In this document: one piece after another, positions 54,149 through 63,445 of the stretch
Layout of the letters: every line of letters begins with the position of its first letter
Numbering within the stretch: position 1 is the stretch's first letter
DNA from: CAJXUU01 sp039194925
GTDB lineage: Bacteria > Bacteroidota > Bacteroidia > Chitinophagales > Saprospiraceae
Assembly (NCBI GenBank): GCA_039194925.1
Contig: JBCCVV010000003.1
Span: 35,574 to 99,573 of the forward strand
Length of the DNA: 64,000 nt
Direction: 5' to 3'
Position numbers and translations under genes: made by a program
Notes under the pieces: model-generated
Databases searched by the model: none
Told to the model about the DNA's origin: nothing
The model's input: the letters and a program-made list of their open reading frames with translations, nothing else

Positions 54149-54724
54149 TAATCGTGCCTCCTGATTTATCCTATGTTGATAGCTTTTAACTTCAGGAATT
54201 TTCTGCTCTGCAATCAACGTATCTCCAGAAACTCTTATTTTTTCCGAAGTATACATTTTGATACTGAAAATCAATTCCTGGCCTTTGCGTCTGTACGAAC
54301 ACACCAACGTATTGCCCATAACGGCAAAAATGGAACTTAGCTCATCATTTATAAAATAGGAATCCAATAGAATACCGTTTTTCTCATCGATCATATAATG
54401 CCCTTTAGATTTATCGATCTCTTTCAATACGTAGTTTCTCTTGTCAGCCAAACTGTCTTTTCCATAAACTAAAACCCAGTTGTAAACACCTGAAGTGTCG
54501 GTATTAGAGATTTGAAGCGACATTGGAACGGTCTGTTTAGGGCCTGTAACGTCATAAATTTCTAACTCCCCTGACCAATCTCCCAACCAGTCTTCAGGAA
54601 ATGCAAACGTTTTCTCAATTGGACTATCTTTTGAAATAGTTTGTTCAATAGTTGCACTACCTTTTCGATTACAGTTCAACAGTAGTAATGCTGCACCACA
54701 AAAAAGTAAGATCGATTTTTTCAT
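54125..54724 (-). CDS. lipoprotein of unknown function
   Basis: A 199-residue protein with lipoprotein signal (LLFCGAALLLLNC, Cys at 18). The mature part begins with a polar Ser/Thr linker and then WLGDWSGELEIYDVTG, SMDL-like beta strands (VPMSLQISNTDTSGVYNWVLVYG), and RNYVLKEIDKSKGHYMIDEKNGILLDSYF, which suggests a small lipocalin-like beta-barrel (inference). It lies 16 nt downstream of the DUF3109 gene on the same strand, so the two may form an operon. Its last codons overlap the hairpin of the candidate small RNA. Confidence 0.8.
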   Translation of the reverse strand: MKKSILLFCGAALLLLNCNRKGSATIEQTISKDSPIEKTFAFPEDWLGDWSGELEIYDVTGPKQTVPMSLQISNTDTSGVYNWVLVYGKDSLADKRNYVLKEIDKSKGHYMIDEKNGILLDSYFINDELSSIFAVMGNTLVCSYRRKGQELIFSIKMYTSEKIRVSGDTLIAEQKIPEVKSYQHRINQEARLQKKCLVE

Positions 54725-54740
54725 CAGGTTGTTATTAAAC

Positions 54741-55319
54741 TTATTCCTTCAAATATTTTACGGCATGATCGAGCTCCTCATAAAATTCCTCCCCTTTGTA
54801 TCGAATGATGGCCTCTTTCAAAAACTGATAAATTGGAACCGATTCTTTCTTACCCAAAGCACAGGCGGCCGAGCAAATATCCCATTGGTCATAGTTCCAT
54901 GCTTCAAATGTAGCAGGTTCATTTATGGTTACCCGAATGGGATACAAATGACAAGACATCGGTTTTTTATAAGAAATTTTACCTTCTTCATATGTTTTTT
55001 CAATTCCACATTTGGCAATTCCCTGATCATCAAAAGTCATAAAAACACATGCTCCGTTTGGATGTAAAGCTGTCCCGGTAAATTTATCTTTTGAATATTC
55101 TGCAAAACTTCCTTCCTCATCCAAAAGCTGATTACTCTCAACACTTAGATTAGGTCTTATTTTATCCAGGTTTGATTCGATTATTGATTGTTCCTTTTCT
55201 GTAACCGGGGCTCCATAATCACCTTCCCAGCAGCAAGCTCCCTTACACGCTGATAAGTTACAGATGAATTCTTTTTCAATTACATCTTCACTGATCAAGA
55301 CATCTTGAATAATAATCAT
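54741..55319 (-). CDS. DUF3109 family cysteine-rich protein
   Basis: A 192-residue protein with Cys-rich N-terminus: FICNLSACKGACCWEGDYGAPVTEKEQSII, then GACVFMTFDDQGIAKCGIEKTYEEG and KPMSCHLYPIRVT, DICSAACALGKK. The CNLxxCxGACC and CxLYPIR pattern marks DUF3109, a YkgJ-like family probably binding zinc or an iron-sulfur cluster; its function is not established. It is upstream of the lipoprotein gene with a 16-nt gap. Confidence 0.93.
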   Translation of the reverse strand: MIIIQDVLISEDVIEKEFICNLSACKGACCWEGDYGAPVTEKEQSIIESNLDKIRPNLSVESNQLLDEEGSFAEYSKDKFTGTALHPNGACVFMTFDDQGIAKCGIEKTYEEGKISYKKPMSCHLYPIRVTINEPATFEAWNYDQWDICSAACALGKKESVPIYQFLKEAIIRYKGEEFYEELDHAVKYLKE

Positions 55320-55390
55320 AGTTCCAGTTCAATTACGAAAATCAAAACTAGATAAATATTTAACAAAGAAAAGAGAATTAAGCCAGTCTA

Positions 55391-56953
55391 TTAGTTTAGC
55401 ATATACTTGAAACCCAAATCAACGGATATTCCATGAAGTCTATCCTCATTGGGCCCTAACCCTTGGGAAGTTATAAAATGACTATACCTGGGCTCAATGA
55501 AGAGTCCTGATCTCGGAGAAAAATTCCAATTCAAACCAAAACCGACATTTGCTGTGGCGTATAAATTATTTCTAAGACTACCTCCATCTAATATTCCCAG
55601 ATCAAATTCTTTCAGACTCAAATCTGCATTGGAATTTACCTCTACTTCGTTGCTTTCATTTCCTTCATTGCCTGGTTGAGGTGCAGGTGCCGGATTATTG
55701 GATGGAGGTCCACTACTACCAACGGGTTCATTAACAATTTTATAATCAGAATAGGCTATAATATTCAGATCAACACCTGCCGTAGCATAAACTTGGAAAT
55801 TTCTTGAGCCAAATAAATTATAATGAATACCGACCGGAACATTAAAGGTTTTGAACTCTATATTCTCAAGTTGTACAACGCTGAATTCTTCTTCATTGGA
55901 TTCGTACAATTCAGGTACAAGCAAAGGCGCGTAGGAAGTATTCGTATACCCCAAACCTGCATATATTTCCATGGGACCAATTTCCTTGTGTACCTTGGCT
56001 GATATGTTAAAATTGGTATTTATAATATTGTATGGATCAAGCTTATATACAGGGTCAAAGGGAGAATTAATTAAATTCATTTTAGGACCAACAGCAAAAC
56101 TTACATACGTATTTTCTTTATCCTTTTTTGCTTTAAGGGGTAAAACCATGTCTGGATATCCGGTAGGGCGTTTTGGAAGATCAAACTGATTAATATCAAT
56201 TGGAAGTAAAGAAGCCATTTCTTTATCTTCGCGTTTTAAAGCTACTTCTCTATCAGTACCTGCTTTTGAAGTTGAATCCAGGATATCTAAAAATGGAAAA
56301 ATTGTATTCGGCTTAATTTCATTTGGTGTATTTTTTACTCTTTTATCTTCTTCTTTTAAAACAGGAGTCTCAATGGTTTTCTCTGAATTTGGAGTAATAA
56401 CAGAACTGATTGAGGAAGATAACTTTTCAATCGAAACAATTGACCTTTGCGCAAATCTCTTTGTTGAATTTAAAATCTGCTTATTTCTCTTGGTTTGCTT
56501 TGCCGTTCTTATTTCTTCTCTTGCTTCATAAATTTCTGCAGTTTCTTTATCAACTGGAACGGAAGCTACCATTGGATTATCATGGACCGGTATCTGATAA
56601 ATACTATTTTGTATTGGCCACAAATTGAGAATACCCAATACCAGAAAAGCGAGAACAATCAATTCGACGCTTTTAGCTACAAACAACTTTTTCTTGAATA
56701 GTGCTTCTAATTCAAGTTGCTCCTTTAGTATAATCCAGTGTTGAGAGTTAAAAGGAATCCGCAACTTTTGCATATCCGTTTTGATCTTCTCATCCAAATG
56801 TTGATCCTCCTCCGATAAATCATCATTATTCTTCAAACCAGAAGATTCATTGTTCCATTTCTCCTTGAACAAGTCCCACGCATCATCCACCCCCTCTGTA
56901 TTCAGGGATTCGAGCTTTTTCTTAATTATATCGTCAAATTCCTTATTGTTCAT
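55391..56953 (-). CDS. anti-sigma-like membrane protein with C-terminal beta-barrel domain
   Basis: About 520 residues from the Met at 56953, which lies one base past the stop of the sigma factor gene; an alternative ATG 24 nt upstream overlaps that gene. The N-terminal cytosolic part (about 1-90; DDIIKKKLESLNTEGVDDAWDLFKEKW, then HWIILKEQLE) precedes one span (VELIVLAFLVLGILNLW). A long low-complexity periplasmic stretch follows, then about 200 residues of barrel-like strands (YVSFAVGPKMNLIN, MEIYAGLGYTNTSY, GIHYNLFGSRNFQVYATAGVDLNI, GFGLNWNFSPRSGLFIEPRYSHF) ending KYMLN. Given its place after the sigma gene, it may hold the sigma factor at the membrane; this is inference. Confidence 0.82.
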   Translation of the reverse strand: MNNKEFDDIIKKKLESLNTEGVDDAWDLFKEKWNNESSGLKNNDDLSEEDQHLDEKIKTDMQKLRIPFNSQHWIILKEQLELEALFKKKLFVAKSVELIVLAFLVLGILNLWPIQNSIYQIPVHDNPMVASVPVDKETAEIYEAREEIRTAKQTKRNKQILNSTKRFAQRSIVSIEKLSSSISSVITPNSEKTIETPVLKEEDKRVKNTPNEIKPNTIFPFLDILDSTSKAGTDREVALKREDKEMASLLPIDINQFDLPKRPTGYPDMVLPLKAKKDKENTYVSFAVGPKMNLINSPFDPVYKLDPYNIINTNFNISAKVHKEIGPMEIYAGLGYTNTSYAPLLVPELYESNEEEFSVVQLENIEFKTFNVPVGIHYNLFGSRNFQVYATAGVDLNIIAYSDYKIVNEPVGSSGPPSNNPAPAPQPGNEGNESNEVEVNSNADLSLKEFDLGILDGGSLRNNLYATANVGFGLNWNFSPRSGLFIEPRYSHFITSQGLGPNEDRLHGISVDLGFKYMLN

Positions 56954-56954
56954 T

Positions 56955-57512
56955 CTATCTCTCAAAATCTTTGGCAAGCAGTATTTCCTTTAATTTAGTT
57001 CTTGCCTTCACCAGATTTGATCTTGAGGTACTTTCCGTGATGCCTAACAGCTCTCCTACTTCCTTATGTGAATAACCTTCTATGACATAAAGGTTAAAAA
57101 CTGATCGGTAAGCAGGTGTCAAACTTTGTAAAGCCTTCATAATCTCTTGCGTACTTAAATCTGAAATGGCATCCGCCCCTTTTATACTTTGACCATAAGC
57201 CGTTTCCAGATTTTCAGTTCTTCTTCGTTTCACTTTACGGTAATAATCAATCGATGTATTGATCATTATTCTTCTGATCCACGATCCTAGTGAAGTACCT
57301 GCCTTATACTTAGAAATATGTCTGAATACTTTAATAAAGCCCTCGTGTAAAATATCGAGTGCATCATCGTAATTGTTTGCATAACGAAGGCACACGGGCA
57401 ACATGACCGGATAATACTCCTTATATATTGCTTTTAATGCCCATTCTTCATTTGCAAGACATGCTTGAATGAAGTTTGCTTCGCCGTTTGTTATATCTAT
57501 CGTGTGTTCCAT
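56955..57512 (-). CDS. ECF RNA polymerase sigma factor
   Basis: A 185-residue sigma-70 family protein of the extracytoplasmic-function class: region 2 (YYPVMLPVCLRYANNYDDALDILHEGFIKVFRHI) and region 4 (LTPAYRSVFNLYVIEGYSHKEVGELLGITESTSRSNLVKARTKL). The gene directly precedes the barrel-ended membrane protein, whose start is one base past its stop, so the pair is probably coexpressed and the partner is the likely regulator. The gap upstream carries TTATATTG on the minus strand, which may be its promoter. Confidence 0.94.
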   Translation of the reverse strand: MEHTIDITNGEANFIQACLANEEWALKAIYKEYYPVMLPVCLRYANNYDDALDILHEGFIKVFRHISKYKAGTSLGSWIRRIMINTSIDYYRKVKRRRTENLETAYGQSIKGADAISDLSTQEIMKALQSLTPAYRSVFNLYVIEGYSHKEVGELLGITESTSRSNLVKARTKLKEILLAKDFER

Positions 57513-57690
57513 TTTATAAAAGTACGCACTTTTTCTTTGGCAATATAAGCCAGATGTAGTTAAATACGTCTTAAAAATGTTAAAAGCTGCTTAGACTGAC
57601 ATTATATTTTACCAATTATTTTTGATTCAAACCATTATTCTGTCTTGATTTGACAGAATGTTAAGATAATTTGGATTGGAAATCAAAAAA

Positions 57691-57715
57691 AGGGAACTTT
57701 TTTGAGAAGTTCCCT
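57691..57715 (-). terminator. terminator of the T9SS type A protein gene
   Basis: AGGGAACTT (57691-57699) pairs with AAGTTCCCT (57707-57715). The minus strand continues into a T run. It lies about 48 nt past the stop at 57763. Confidence 0.85.
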
Positions 57716-57762
57716 AAGACTGATATAAGATTTTACCAATTCTTACATGGTATCGTCTATTT

Positions 57763-59391
57763 CTAGAGTTTTACTATTTTTTCCTGATGAACGTATCCTT
57801 CAATATCGAAGGTTACGATATATACCCCATCCGTAAATTCTCTTAAATCGATCTGATTGCTAGTATTATTAGGCATTGTGACTACTTTACCCGTTATATC
57901 TCTAACCACAAATCGATACGTTTCACTATTCGGATTGTATACTTCAAAAAGCCCTGAAGAATAATTTGGTCGGATCGATAAATTTCCAGAATAAATTTCT
58001 TCAACATCCGTTGTACAATCGTTCCCCTCTCCTAATACGGTAATAATGTATTCATCCTCCGGTATGCTAAAACATCCTTCGAAAGAAATATCTTCCGTTG
58101 TTTGTCCTACTTCCAGATTAAATGCTTCATCGTAACCTACAACTCCTAAGAAGTACTCGCCAGGATTGATATCCGGAAGGGTCGTCGTTTCATTGATATC
58201 ATCAATTCGCAATACAACAATTTCTGTACTCACATCAATCAGAAAAATAGACACATTATCGACAGTAGGAATTGCTGAAAATGAAAGCACCTCAATCACT
58301 TCATCCAGCAGACATATCGAAATATTTTCACCTTGCATTTCATCATCAATAAATACATTGAATGAAAATTCAGGAAATGTAGTTGTCTCTATGGAAATTT
58401 CATTCGACAATTCAAAACACCCCATTAGATCCGAAACATTTGAACCTTCCAAAAGGCCATCTACGTCTCCTTCATACGCAATTACTACTAGCCTTAAATT
58501 TTCAGAAAAGCTGCAGAATTCACCGTGATTTCCTTTGTCAAAAACATCTATTGATTCTATAATCCCGTCTTCATTAATGATCAATTCATTGTACTGAAAT
58601 GCCGGATCTTCCATATATTCTATGAGAAAACTTACTTCCAACCCATGACAAACACAAGTTGGAGCCTCTTCATCCAACAAAGAGACGACGGGAGTCGGAA
58701 TATCACAAATGGTGTCATCTTCGCTGAATCGAACATTATCCACTAAGAAATAACTATCGTCAAAGCTCTCTGTAAAGATCACATAGTAAAAGGTATCAAC
58801 CGGAACATCAAAGTTTTGAACGACGGGAATTGAAATTGTACTGTATTCCGTATTAGTATTAATCACTGCTTCAAAAGCCGCAACCGCTGGATATGTCAGT
58901 ATATCTTCTTCATCTTGTGGTATTGCCCCCAACCCTTCATCAAAAACTCCAAAAATCCGAAGTGTATCATTCGTTTCTCCAACATGCTTTACATCCAAGT
59001 TCAAAAATCCGGGAATCTCGCTACAAGCCTGAAATCTATATATGTCTGCAACATCAAGACCGAATCCTCCTTCTAGTCGTACTGCAAATTCTCCATCTGA
59101 CGCATCTGTAGATTGGATAATCCCACTTAATTCTTGAGCTTGATTCTCTAATAACTGTCCTATGGCAGGATCAAATGCAGCTGAAAAGCCTAAGAAGAGC
59201 AATCGCAAAAGCGGCGTACATCCTTCAGGTAGAATAACATCTCCAGATGCTTCACCTCCCATACCATCTGGTAAAATAAACTCTGTCTCGATCCAATCTT
59301 CAAAACTGCCATTTTCGATTTCACATTGAGCATTGGCAAATCCAAATGAAAATATCAATAAAATTGTCAGAGTAAAGTTTTTTAATCGCAT
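57763..59391 (-). CDS. secreted protein with type A T9SS sorting domain
   Basis: About 542 residues from ATG 59391, where MRLKNFTLTILLIFSFGFANAQ is a clear signal peptide; the open frame continues 58 residues upstream into repeat-like DNA and is not coding. CEIENGSFEDW opens the mature protein, as in carbohydrate-binding beta-sandwich starts, followed by beta-rich domains with GFLNLDVKHVG and several acidic loops. The end (LSIRPNYSSGLFEVYN, FVVRDITGKVV, LREFTDGVYIVTF, HQEKIVKL) is a type A C-terminal T9SS signal. Surface delivery is expected; target unknown. A terminator follows its stop. Confidence 0.9.
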   Translation of the reverse strand: MRLKNFTLTILLIFSFGFANAQCEIENGSFEDWIETEFILPDGMGGEASGDVILPEGCTPLLRLLFLGFSAAFDPAIGQLLENQAQELSGIIQSTDASDGEFAVRLEGGFGLDVADIYRFQACSEIPGFLNLDVKHVGETNDTLRIFGVFDEGLGAIPQDEEDILTYPAVAAFEAVINTNTEYSTISIPVVQNFDVPVDTFYYVIFTESFDDSYFLVDNVRFSEDDTICDIPTPVVSLLDEEAPTCVCHGLEVSFLIEYMEDPAFQYNELIINEDGIIESIDVFDKGNHGEFCSFSENLRLVVIAYEGDVDGLLEGSNVSDLMGCFELSNEISIETTTFPEFSFNVFIDDEMQGENISICLLDEVIEVLSFSAIPTVDNVSIFLIDVSTEIVVLRIDDINETTTLPDINPGEYFLGVVGYDEAFNLEVGQTTEDISFEGCFSIPEDEYIITVLGEGNDCTTDVEEIYSGNLSIRPNYSSGLFEVYNPNSETYRFVVRDITGKVVTMPNNTSNQIDLREFTDGVYIVTFDIEGYVHQEKIVKL

Positions 59392-59530
59392 AGTGTTGAT
59401 TTTAGTTTTAAAGTAATTGTCCATCAAAAGTATCAATCTTTGACTTTTATGGGTAGGAAAGATTTGGAAGATTGGAAAGATTGATGAGATTAGAGAAGAA
59501 TTTAATGTCAATTCAAAAAAATCTATCCCT

Positions 59531-59622
59531 AAATAACTGAGCAACCCTGCAACTGAACAACTCAATAATTCAATAACTGAACAACTGAGCCACTAAACAA
59601 CTCTGCCATTCAATAACTCAAG
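59531..59622 (-). repeat. phrase repeat directly after a stop codon
   Basis: On the minus strand GAGTTATTGAATGGC, GAGTTGTTTAGTGGCTCAG, GTTGTTCAG and GTTATTGAATTATTGAG units start a few bases after the TAG of the 59626 gene and run to near the signal peptide of the T9SS protein. Confidence 0.65.
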
Positions 59623-59625
59623 GAC

Positions 59626-60270
59626 CTACTCTTCTTCGTCAATAACAGCCCCTGTACCCAAGATAATCTGACTTTCCAACTGATGCAATTGTGATTTCAT
59701 GGATTCAAGTGTGGTAACATCTTCTTTATAAAAATTATTCCAAAAGAAATACGAGGCTATGATCGCACCGACCAATAAACCCGAATTGAGCCAAAAGGAA
59801 GTATCTACAAAAAGGTAGTGCGCCATCATCACCGAGGCAGAAATCAGTACGGAAAGGAATACTTTCAATACACTTTTTCTTCCCACTTTTAGATCAATCG
59901 CACTTTTCAAATAAACGATTTTTGATAAGGCGTCCTCAGGTTTTACCTTATTTATCTTATCGATGTTGTTTAAGATCAAACCTCTTTCGTGAACTCGATA
60001 ATACATAAATCCACCTAACCAAATCACTAAGAACATTAGGGGCCATGAAGCACCCGACGAATAAGTAAGAATGAGAGACAATAACACAACAATTACAGAA
60101 GTACCGTAGTATAAAATTCGATTCTCTTGATTGTCTTTGTAAGCTTTGAGTGATTTCTCAATCTCGTCGGTGATTTCATCCACTTCTACCCTATCCGTAT
60201 ATCCTGAAGTGGTAGAATCGATGATCTTCTTTAACCTAGTAATTGTTTCCTCTATAAATACAGGTTTCAA
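59626..60270 (-). CDS. membrane protein of unknown function
   Basis: A 214-residue protein. An amphipathic N-terminal part with coiled-coil character (TRLKKIIDSTTSGYTD, VDEITDEIEKSLKAYKDNQE) is followed by two pairs of spans (ILYYGTSVIVVLLSLILTY with FLVIWLGGFMYY, then VFLSVLISASVMMAHYLF with LLVGAIIASYFFW) and a charged C-terminal helix. No named family is recognised. It lies 65 nt from the MBL hydrolase gene on the same strand. Confidence 0.75.
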   Translation of the reverse strand: MKPVFIEETITRLKKIIDSTTSGYTDRVEVDEITDEIEKSLKAYKDNQENRILYYGTSVIVVLLSLILTYSSGASWPLMFLVIWLGGFMYYRVHERGLILNNIDKINKVKPEDALSKIVYLKSAIDLKVGRKSVLKVFLSVLISASVMMAHYLFVDTSFWLNSGLLVGAIIASYFFWNNFYKEDVTTLESMKSQLHQLESQIILGTGAVIDEEE

Positions 60271-60335
60271 GTCTCATATTTTTGTGTCATGAAACTAACT
60301 AAATTTGTTGATTCGAGCATATAAGTATGGCTCAA

Positions 60336-60974
60336 TTATCCAGTCACAAACGGATTTGATCTTTTTTCAACACCAATTGTAGTAGATGGACCATGACCTG
60401 AATAAACCACGACATCATCTGGAAGTACATATAGTTTTTCTCGTATACTTTTGGCCAATGTATCAAAATTACCTCCTGGAAGATCTGTCCTTCCTATACT
60501 ACCTTGAAACAATACATCTCCACCAATCACTACTTTAGCATCCTCATTATAAAAAGATATACTTGCTGGAGAATGCCCGGGCGTAAATAAAACCTTCAGA
60601 CTCGTATTCCCAAAAATCAATTCATCGCCGTCGTCCAAAAATTCAGTAATCACAGGGCTTGGATTATATGCAATACCATACATCATACTAATCTGAGGCT
60701 GCATGGATAAAACAACTTCTTCTCCTCTATGGCTAATCAATGGTAGATTATATTTTTCTGAAACAAATCGATTTCCCAAGACATGATCGATATGGCAGTG
60801 AGTGTTGACCAATTTTGTTGGTTTTAGGCCATTTGCTTCAATAAAACCCACCAATTGGTCTTGTTCTTCAATGGTACTACATCCTGGATCAATGATGGCG
60901 CACGCTTTGGTATCGTCGTATAAAACAAAGGTGTTCTCCTCAAACGGATTGAAGGTGAAAATGGCAATTTGCAT
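60336..60974 (-). CDS. MBL-fold hydrolase (glyoxalase II-like)
   Basis: A 212-residue metallo-beta-lactamase-fold protein. THCHIDHVLGN at residues 58-67 gives the HxHxDH metal site; further ligands are the His in FTPGHSPASISF, Asp in VVIGGDVLFQGSIGR and His in YSGHGPSTTIG. The sequence and short length fit the glyoxalase II-like hydrolases that act on thioesters such as lactoylglutathione or related small substrates; the exact substrate is not determinable here. Confidence 0.93.
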   Translation of the reverse strand: MQIAIFTFNPFEENTFVLYDDTKACAIIDPGCSTIEEQDQLVGFIEANGLKPTKLVNTHCHIDHVLGNRFVSEKYNLPLISHRGEEVVLSMQPQISMMYGIAYNPSPVITEFLDDGDELIFGNTSLKVLFTPGHSPASISFYNEDAKVVIGGDVLFQGSIGRTDLPGGNFDTLAKSIREKLYVLPDDVVVYSGHGPSTTIGVEKRSNPFVTG

Positions 60975-61166
60975 AACGGTATTTTTATTTTAATCTATCT
61001 ATTGTTCAGGCAAAGCTAATGTTTTACCATGGTATATTATAGGTTGAACAAACTGTCATTAAACCTATATCTCTATAGAAAAAATAAGTGATAAAATTAA
61101 ATATTGAACTACTCCCAAAGATTAATTTTTAAAGTAGCGCTATCATTTTAACTTTGATTCCAAATC

Positions 61167-62636
61167 ATGAACAAGCGTAAGTTATTTCCAGCAATATTAG
61201 GTCCTTTTTTATTTGGAGTACTATTGAATTTCTTCCATCCTTCGGGATTATCCATTCAGGCCAATGCGGTACTGGCCTGTACGGCATGGATTGCCATCTG
61301 GTGGATCTTTGAAGTGACGGATATTAGTGTTACTGCACTGTTGCCGATTATACTTTTCCCTTTGACAGGAGCTTTGGATATTAAAACTACCACAGCAGCC
61401 TATGGGCACAAATACATCTTTCTTTACTTAGGAGGATTTATCCTTGCCATCACTATTGAGAAATGGAATCTTCATAAGCGAATAGCATTAAATATTATCA
61501 ATCTTATTGGCGCAGGTATTTCTAAAATCATTTTGGGATTTATGCTGGCTACGGCATTTATGTCCATGTGGATATCAAATACCGCCACTACGGTGATGAT
61601 GCTACCCATAGGCTTGGCCATCATTCTACAACTGAAAGATGACCCCGAAACGGAAGAAGATGAGAATCAAAAGTTTGGCAAGGCTCTCATGCTCGCTATA
61701 GCCTACAGTGCTTCGATTGGTGGAATGGCCACACTATTTGGTACTCCCCCGAACCTGGTCTTTGCCGGTGTAGTTCAAGAAGTGTATGGAGTAGAAATTG
61801 GATTTGGAGAATGGATGCTGTTTGGCTTACCCATTTCAATTCTGTTGATGGGAATTTGTTGGATGTACCTTACGAAATATGCTTTTAAGTTCAAAATGGA
61901 TGAATTTCCAGGAGGCCGGGAGAAAATAAGGGCTCTGCTTTCAGACCTCGGACTTTGGAGCGATGAAGAAAAGAAAGTTGTTACCGTTTTTGCAATTACC
62001 GCCTTCCTCCTCATTTTCCGTCAAAAGATACAACTGCTCGTTCCACAGATCGACGACACCATCATCGCATTAGGTATGGGAATTTTGCTTTTCCTTATTC
62101 CCTCCTCCAAAAAAGGAGAAGTACTCTTGACCTGGAAAGAAGCGGTAAAAATGCCATGGGGTGTGATCATATTATTTGGTGGTGGAATGGCTCTTGCTGC
62201 CGGATTTCAACAAAGCGGCTTAGCCGTATGGATCGGAAATCAGTTCGAATTGATGAAGGCATTGCCAATATTCTTACTTATTTTATTATTGATTGCGGCA
62301 GTCAACTTCTTGACAGAGATAACCTCGAATCTGGCGACTACAGCAATGCTGCTTCCCATATTGGCTCCTATGGCATTGTCCATTGATGTGCATCCCTACA
62401 TACTTTTGGTATCAGCCACCGTTGCGGCTTCTTGTGCTTTTATGCTTCCAGTGGCCACTCCGCCGAATGCGATTGTATTTGGTTCGGGTTATCTCAAAAT
62501 ACCTGATATGATAAAGACAGGTTTTTGGATGAATATGATTTCAATTATTCTGCTTACACTAATAGTCTTTTTCGTGCTTGAAAATTTATGGGGATTTAAT
62601 GGACAGGCGTTTCCAGAAACTTTTTTATCCGAGTAG
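61167..62636 (+). CDS. SLC13/DASS family sodium:anion symporter
   Basis: A 489-residue membrane protein with about twelve spans. Two DASS signature helices are present: SNTATTVMMLPIGLA in the first half and ITSNLATTAMLLPILAPMA in the second, each carrying the SNT/SNL motif that forms the substrate and sodium sites. IFLYLGGFILAITIEKWNLHKRIAL and GTPPNLVFAG are also typical. It probably imports C4- or C6-dicarboxylates such as succinate or citrate with sodium. No catabolic genes are next to it. Confidence 0.92.
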   Translation: MNKRKLFPAILGPFLFGVLLNFFHPSGLSIQANAVLACTAWIAIWWIFEVTDISVTALLPIILFPLTGALDIKTTTAAYGHKYIFLYLGGFILAITIEKWNLHKRIALNIINLIGAGISKIILGFMLATAFMSMWISNTATTVMMLPIGLAIILQLKDDPETEEDENQKFGKALMLAIAYSASIGGMATLFGTPPNLVFAGVVQEVYGVEIGFGEWMLFGLPISILLMGICWMYLTKYAFKFKMDEFPGGREKIRALLSDLGLWSDEEKKVVTVFAITAFLLIFRQKIQLLVPQIDDTIIALGMGILLFLIPSSKKGEVLLTWKEAVKMPWGVIILFGGGMALAAGFQQSGLAVWIGNQFELMKALPIFLLILLLIAAVNFLTEITSNLATTAMLLPILAPMALSIDVHPYILLVSATVAASCAFMLPVATPPNAIVFGSGYLKIPDMIKTGFWMNMISIILLTLIVFFVLENLWGFNGQAFPETFLSE

Positions 62637-62644
62637 ATTGATTT

Positions 62645-62692
62645 AACCACAAGGTATACAACGGTTTCACAAAGGATTACATAAAGAGCCAC
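62645..62692 (+). repeat. AACCACAAGGTATACAAC phrase after the DASS gene
   Basis: AACCACAAGGTATACAAC, GGTTTCACAAAGG and ATTACATAAAGAG, starting 9 nt after the transporter stop; it is the reverse complement form of the phrase at 46740-46790. Confidence 0.5.
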
Positions 62693-62702
62693 AACACTGT
62701 AA

Positions 62703-63404
62703 CTATTCAGAGTGCACTAATTTCACACGGATGTATTTGATCTTTCTATTTTTTTCCAAATGCTGTTTCTCATAATAGGTTTTGTATTCCAATTCTGAAA
62801 AATCCAAGGGCTGCGCATAAATGTCATCCCGGTCATACAATACTTCTATAAATTTGCATTCCTCAAACTGTTCCTGACTAAATTCGTACAACGTGGGATC
62901 GTCTGTTTTCAAATGGATAATGCCTCCGGGTTTTAAGATTTCTTTGTACTTATTGAGAAAAAACATGGAGGTCAATCGCCGATTTGCTTTGCTTTTTCGA
63001 AGAAAAGGATCGGGAAAAGTGATCCATATTTCATCTATCTCTTCTTTTTCAAAAAATAAATCTATTTGTTCGATTCTGGTTCTAAGAAAAGCCACATTAC
63101 CAAGATTTTCTTCAATGGCAATACTGGCACCTTTCCAAATTCTAGCTCCTTTTACATCCAATCCCAGGTAATTAATCCTTGGGTTTTGCCTGGCTAAGGC
63201 AAGCGAATACTCTCCTCTTCCACAAGCCAATTCCAATACCAATGGATGATCATTTTTAAAATGCTGTGATTTCCATTTCCCTTTTAGATCGATCTCTTCA
63301 AATTCATTTGCCATTAATCGGGGATTCCTGGGGTCGTAATTTTCATAAACATTGCTGAAAGAAAGTAGATCATTAAATTTTTTCAGCTTATTTCTTCGTG
63401 CCAT
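62703..63404 (-). CDS. trmB: tRNA (guanine-46-N7)-methyltransferase
   Basis: A 233-residue SAM-dependent enzyme: LELACGRGEYSLALARQNP (motif I), NYLGLDVKGARIWKGA, IEQIDLFFEKEEIDEIWITFPDPFLRKSKANRRLTSMFF with the family IWITFPDPxxKxxHxxxR-like region, and GIIHLKTDDPTLYEF. It methylates G46 in the variable loop of tRNAs. The spacing to the pxpB fragment (41 nt) suggests shared transcription, though the functions are unrelated. Confidence 0.95.
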   Translation of the reverse strand: MARRNKLKKFNDLLSFSNVYENYDPRNPRLMANEFEEIDLKGKWKSQHFKNDHPLVLELACGRGEYSLALARQNPRINYLGLDVKGARIWKGASIAIEENLGNVAFLRTRIEQIDLFFEKEEIDEIWITFPDPFLRKSKANRRLTSMFFLNKYKEILKPGGIIHLKTDDPTLYEFSQEQFEECKFIEVLYDRDDIYAQPLDFSELEYKTYYEKQHLEKNRKIKYIRVKLVHSE

Positions 63405-63445
63405 TATTGAAGTATTAGAGTTGTAAAGTTAAGCAAGCATTGATT

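Noticed and set aside
59392..59565. N-terminal extension of the T9SS protein
   Set aside because: The extension translates phrase-repeat DNA and the signal peptide begins at the internal Met.
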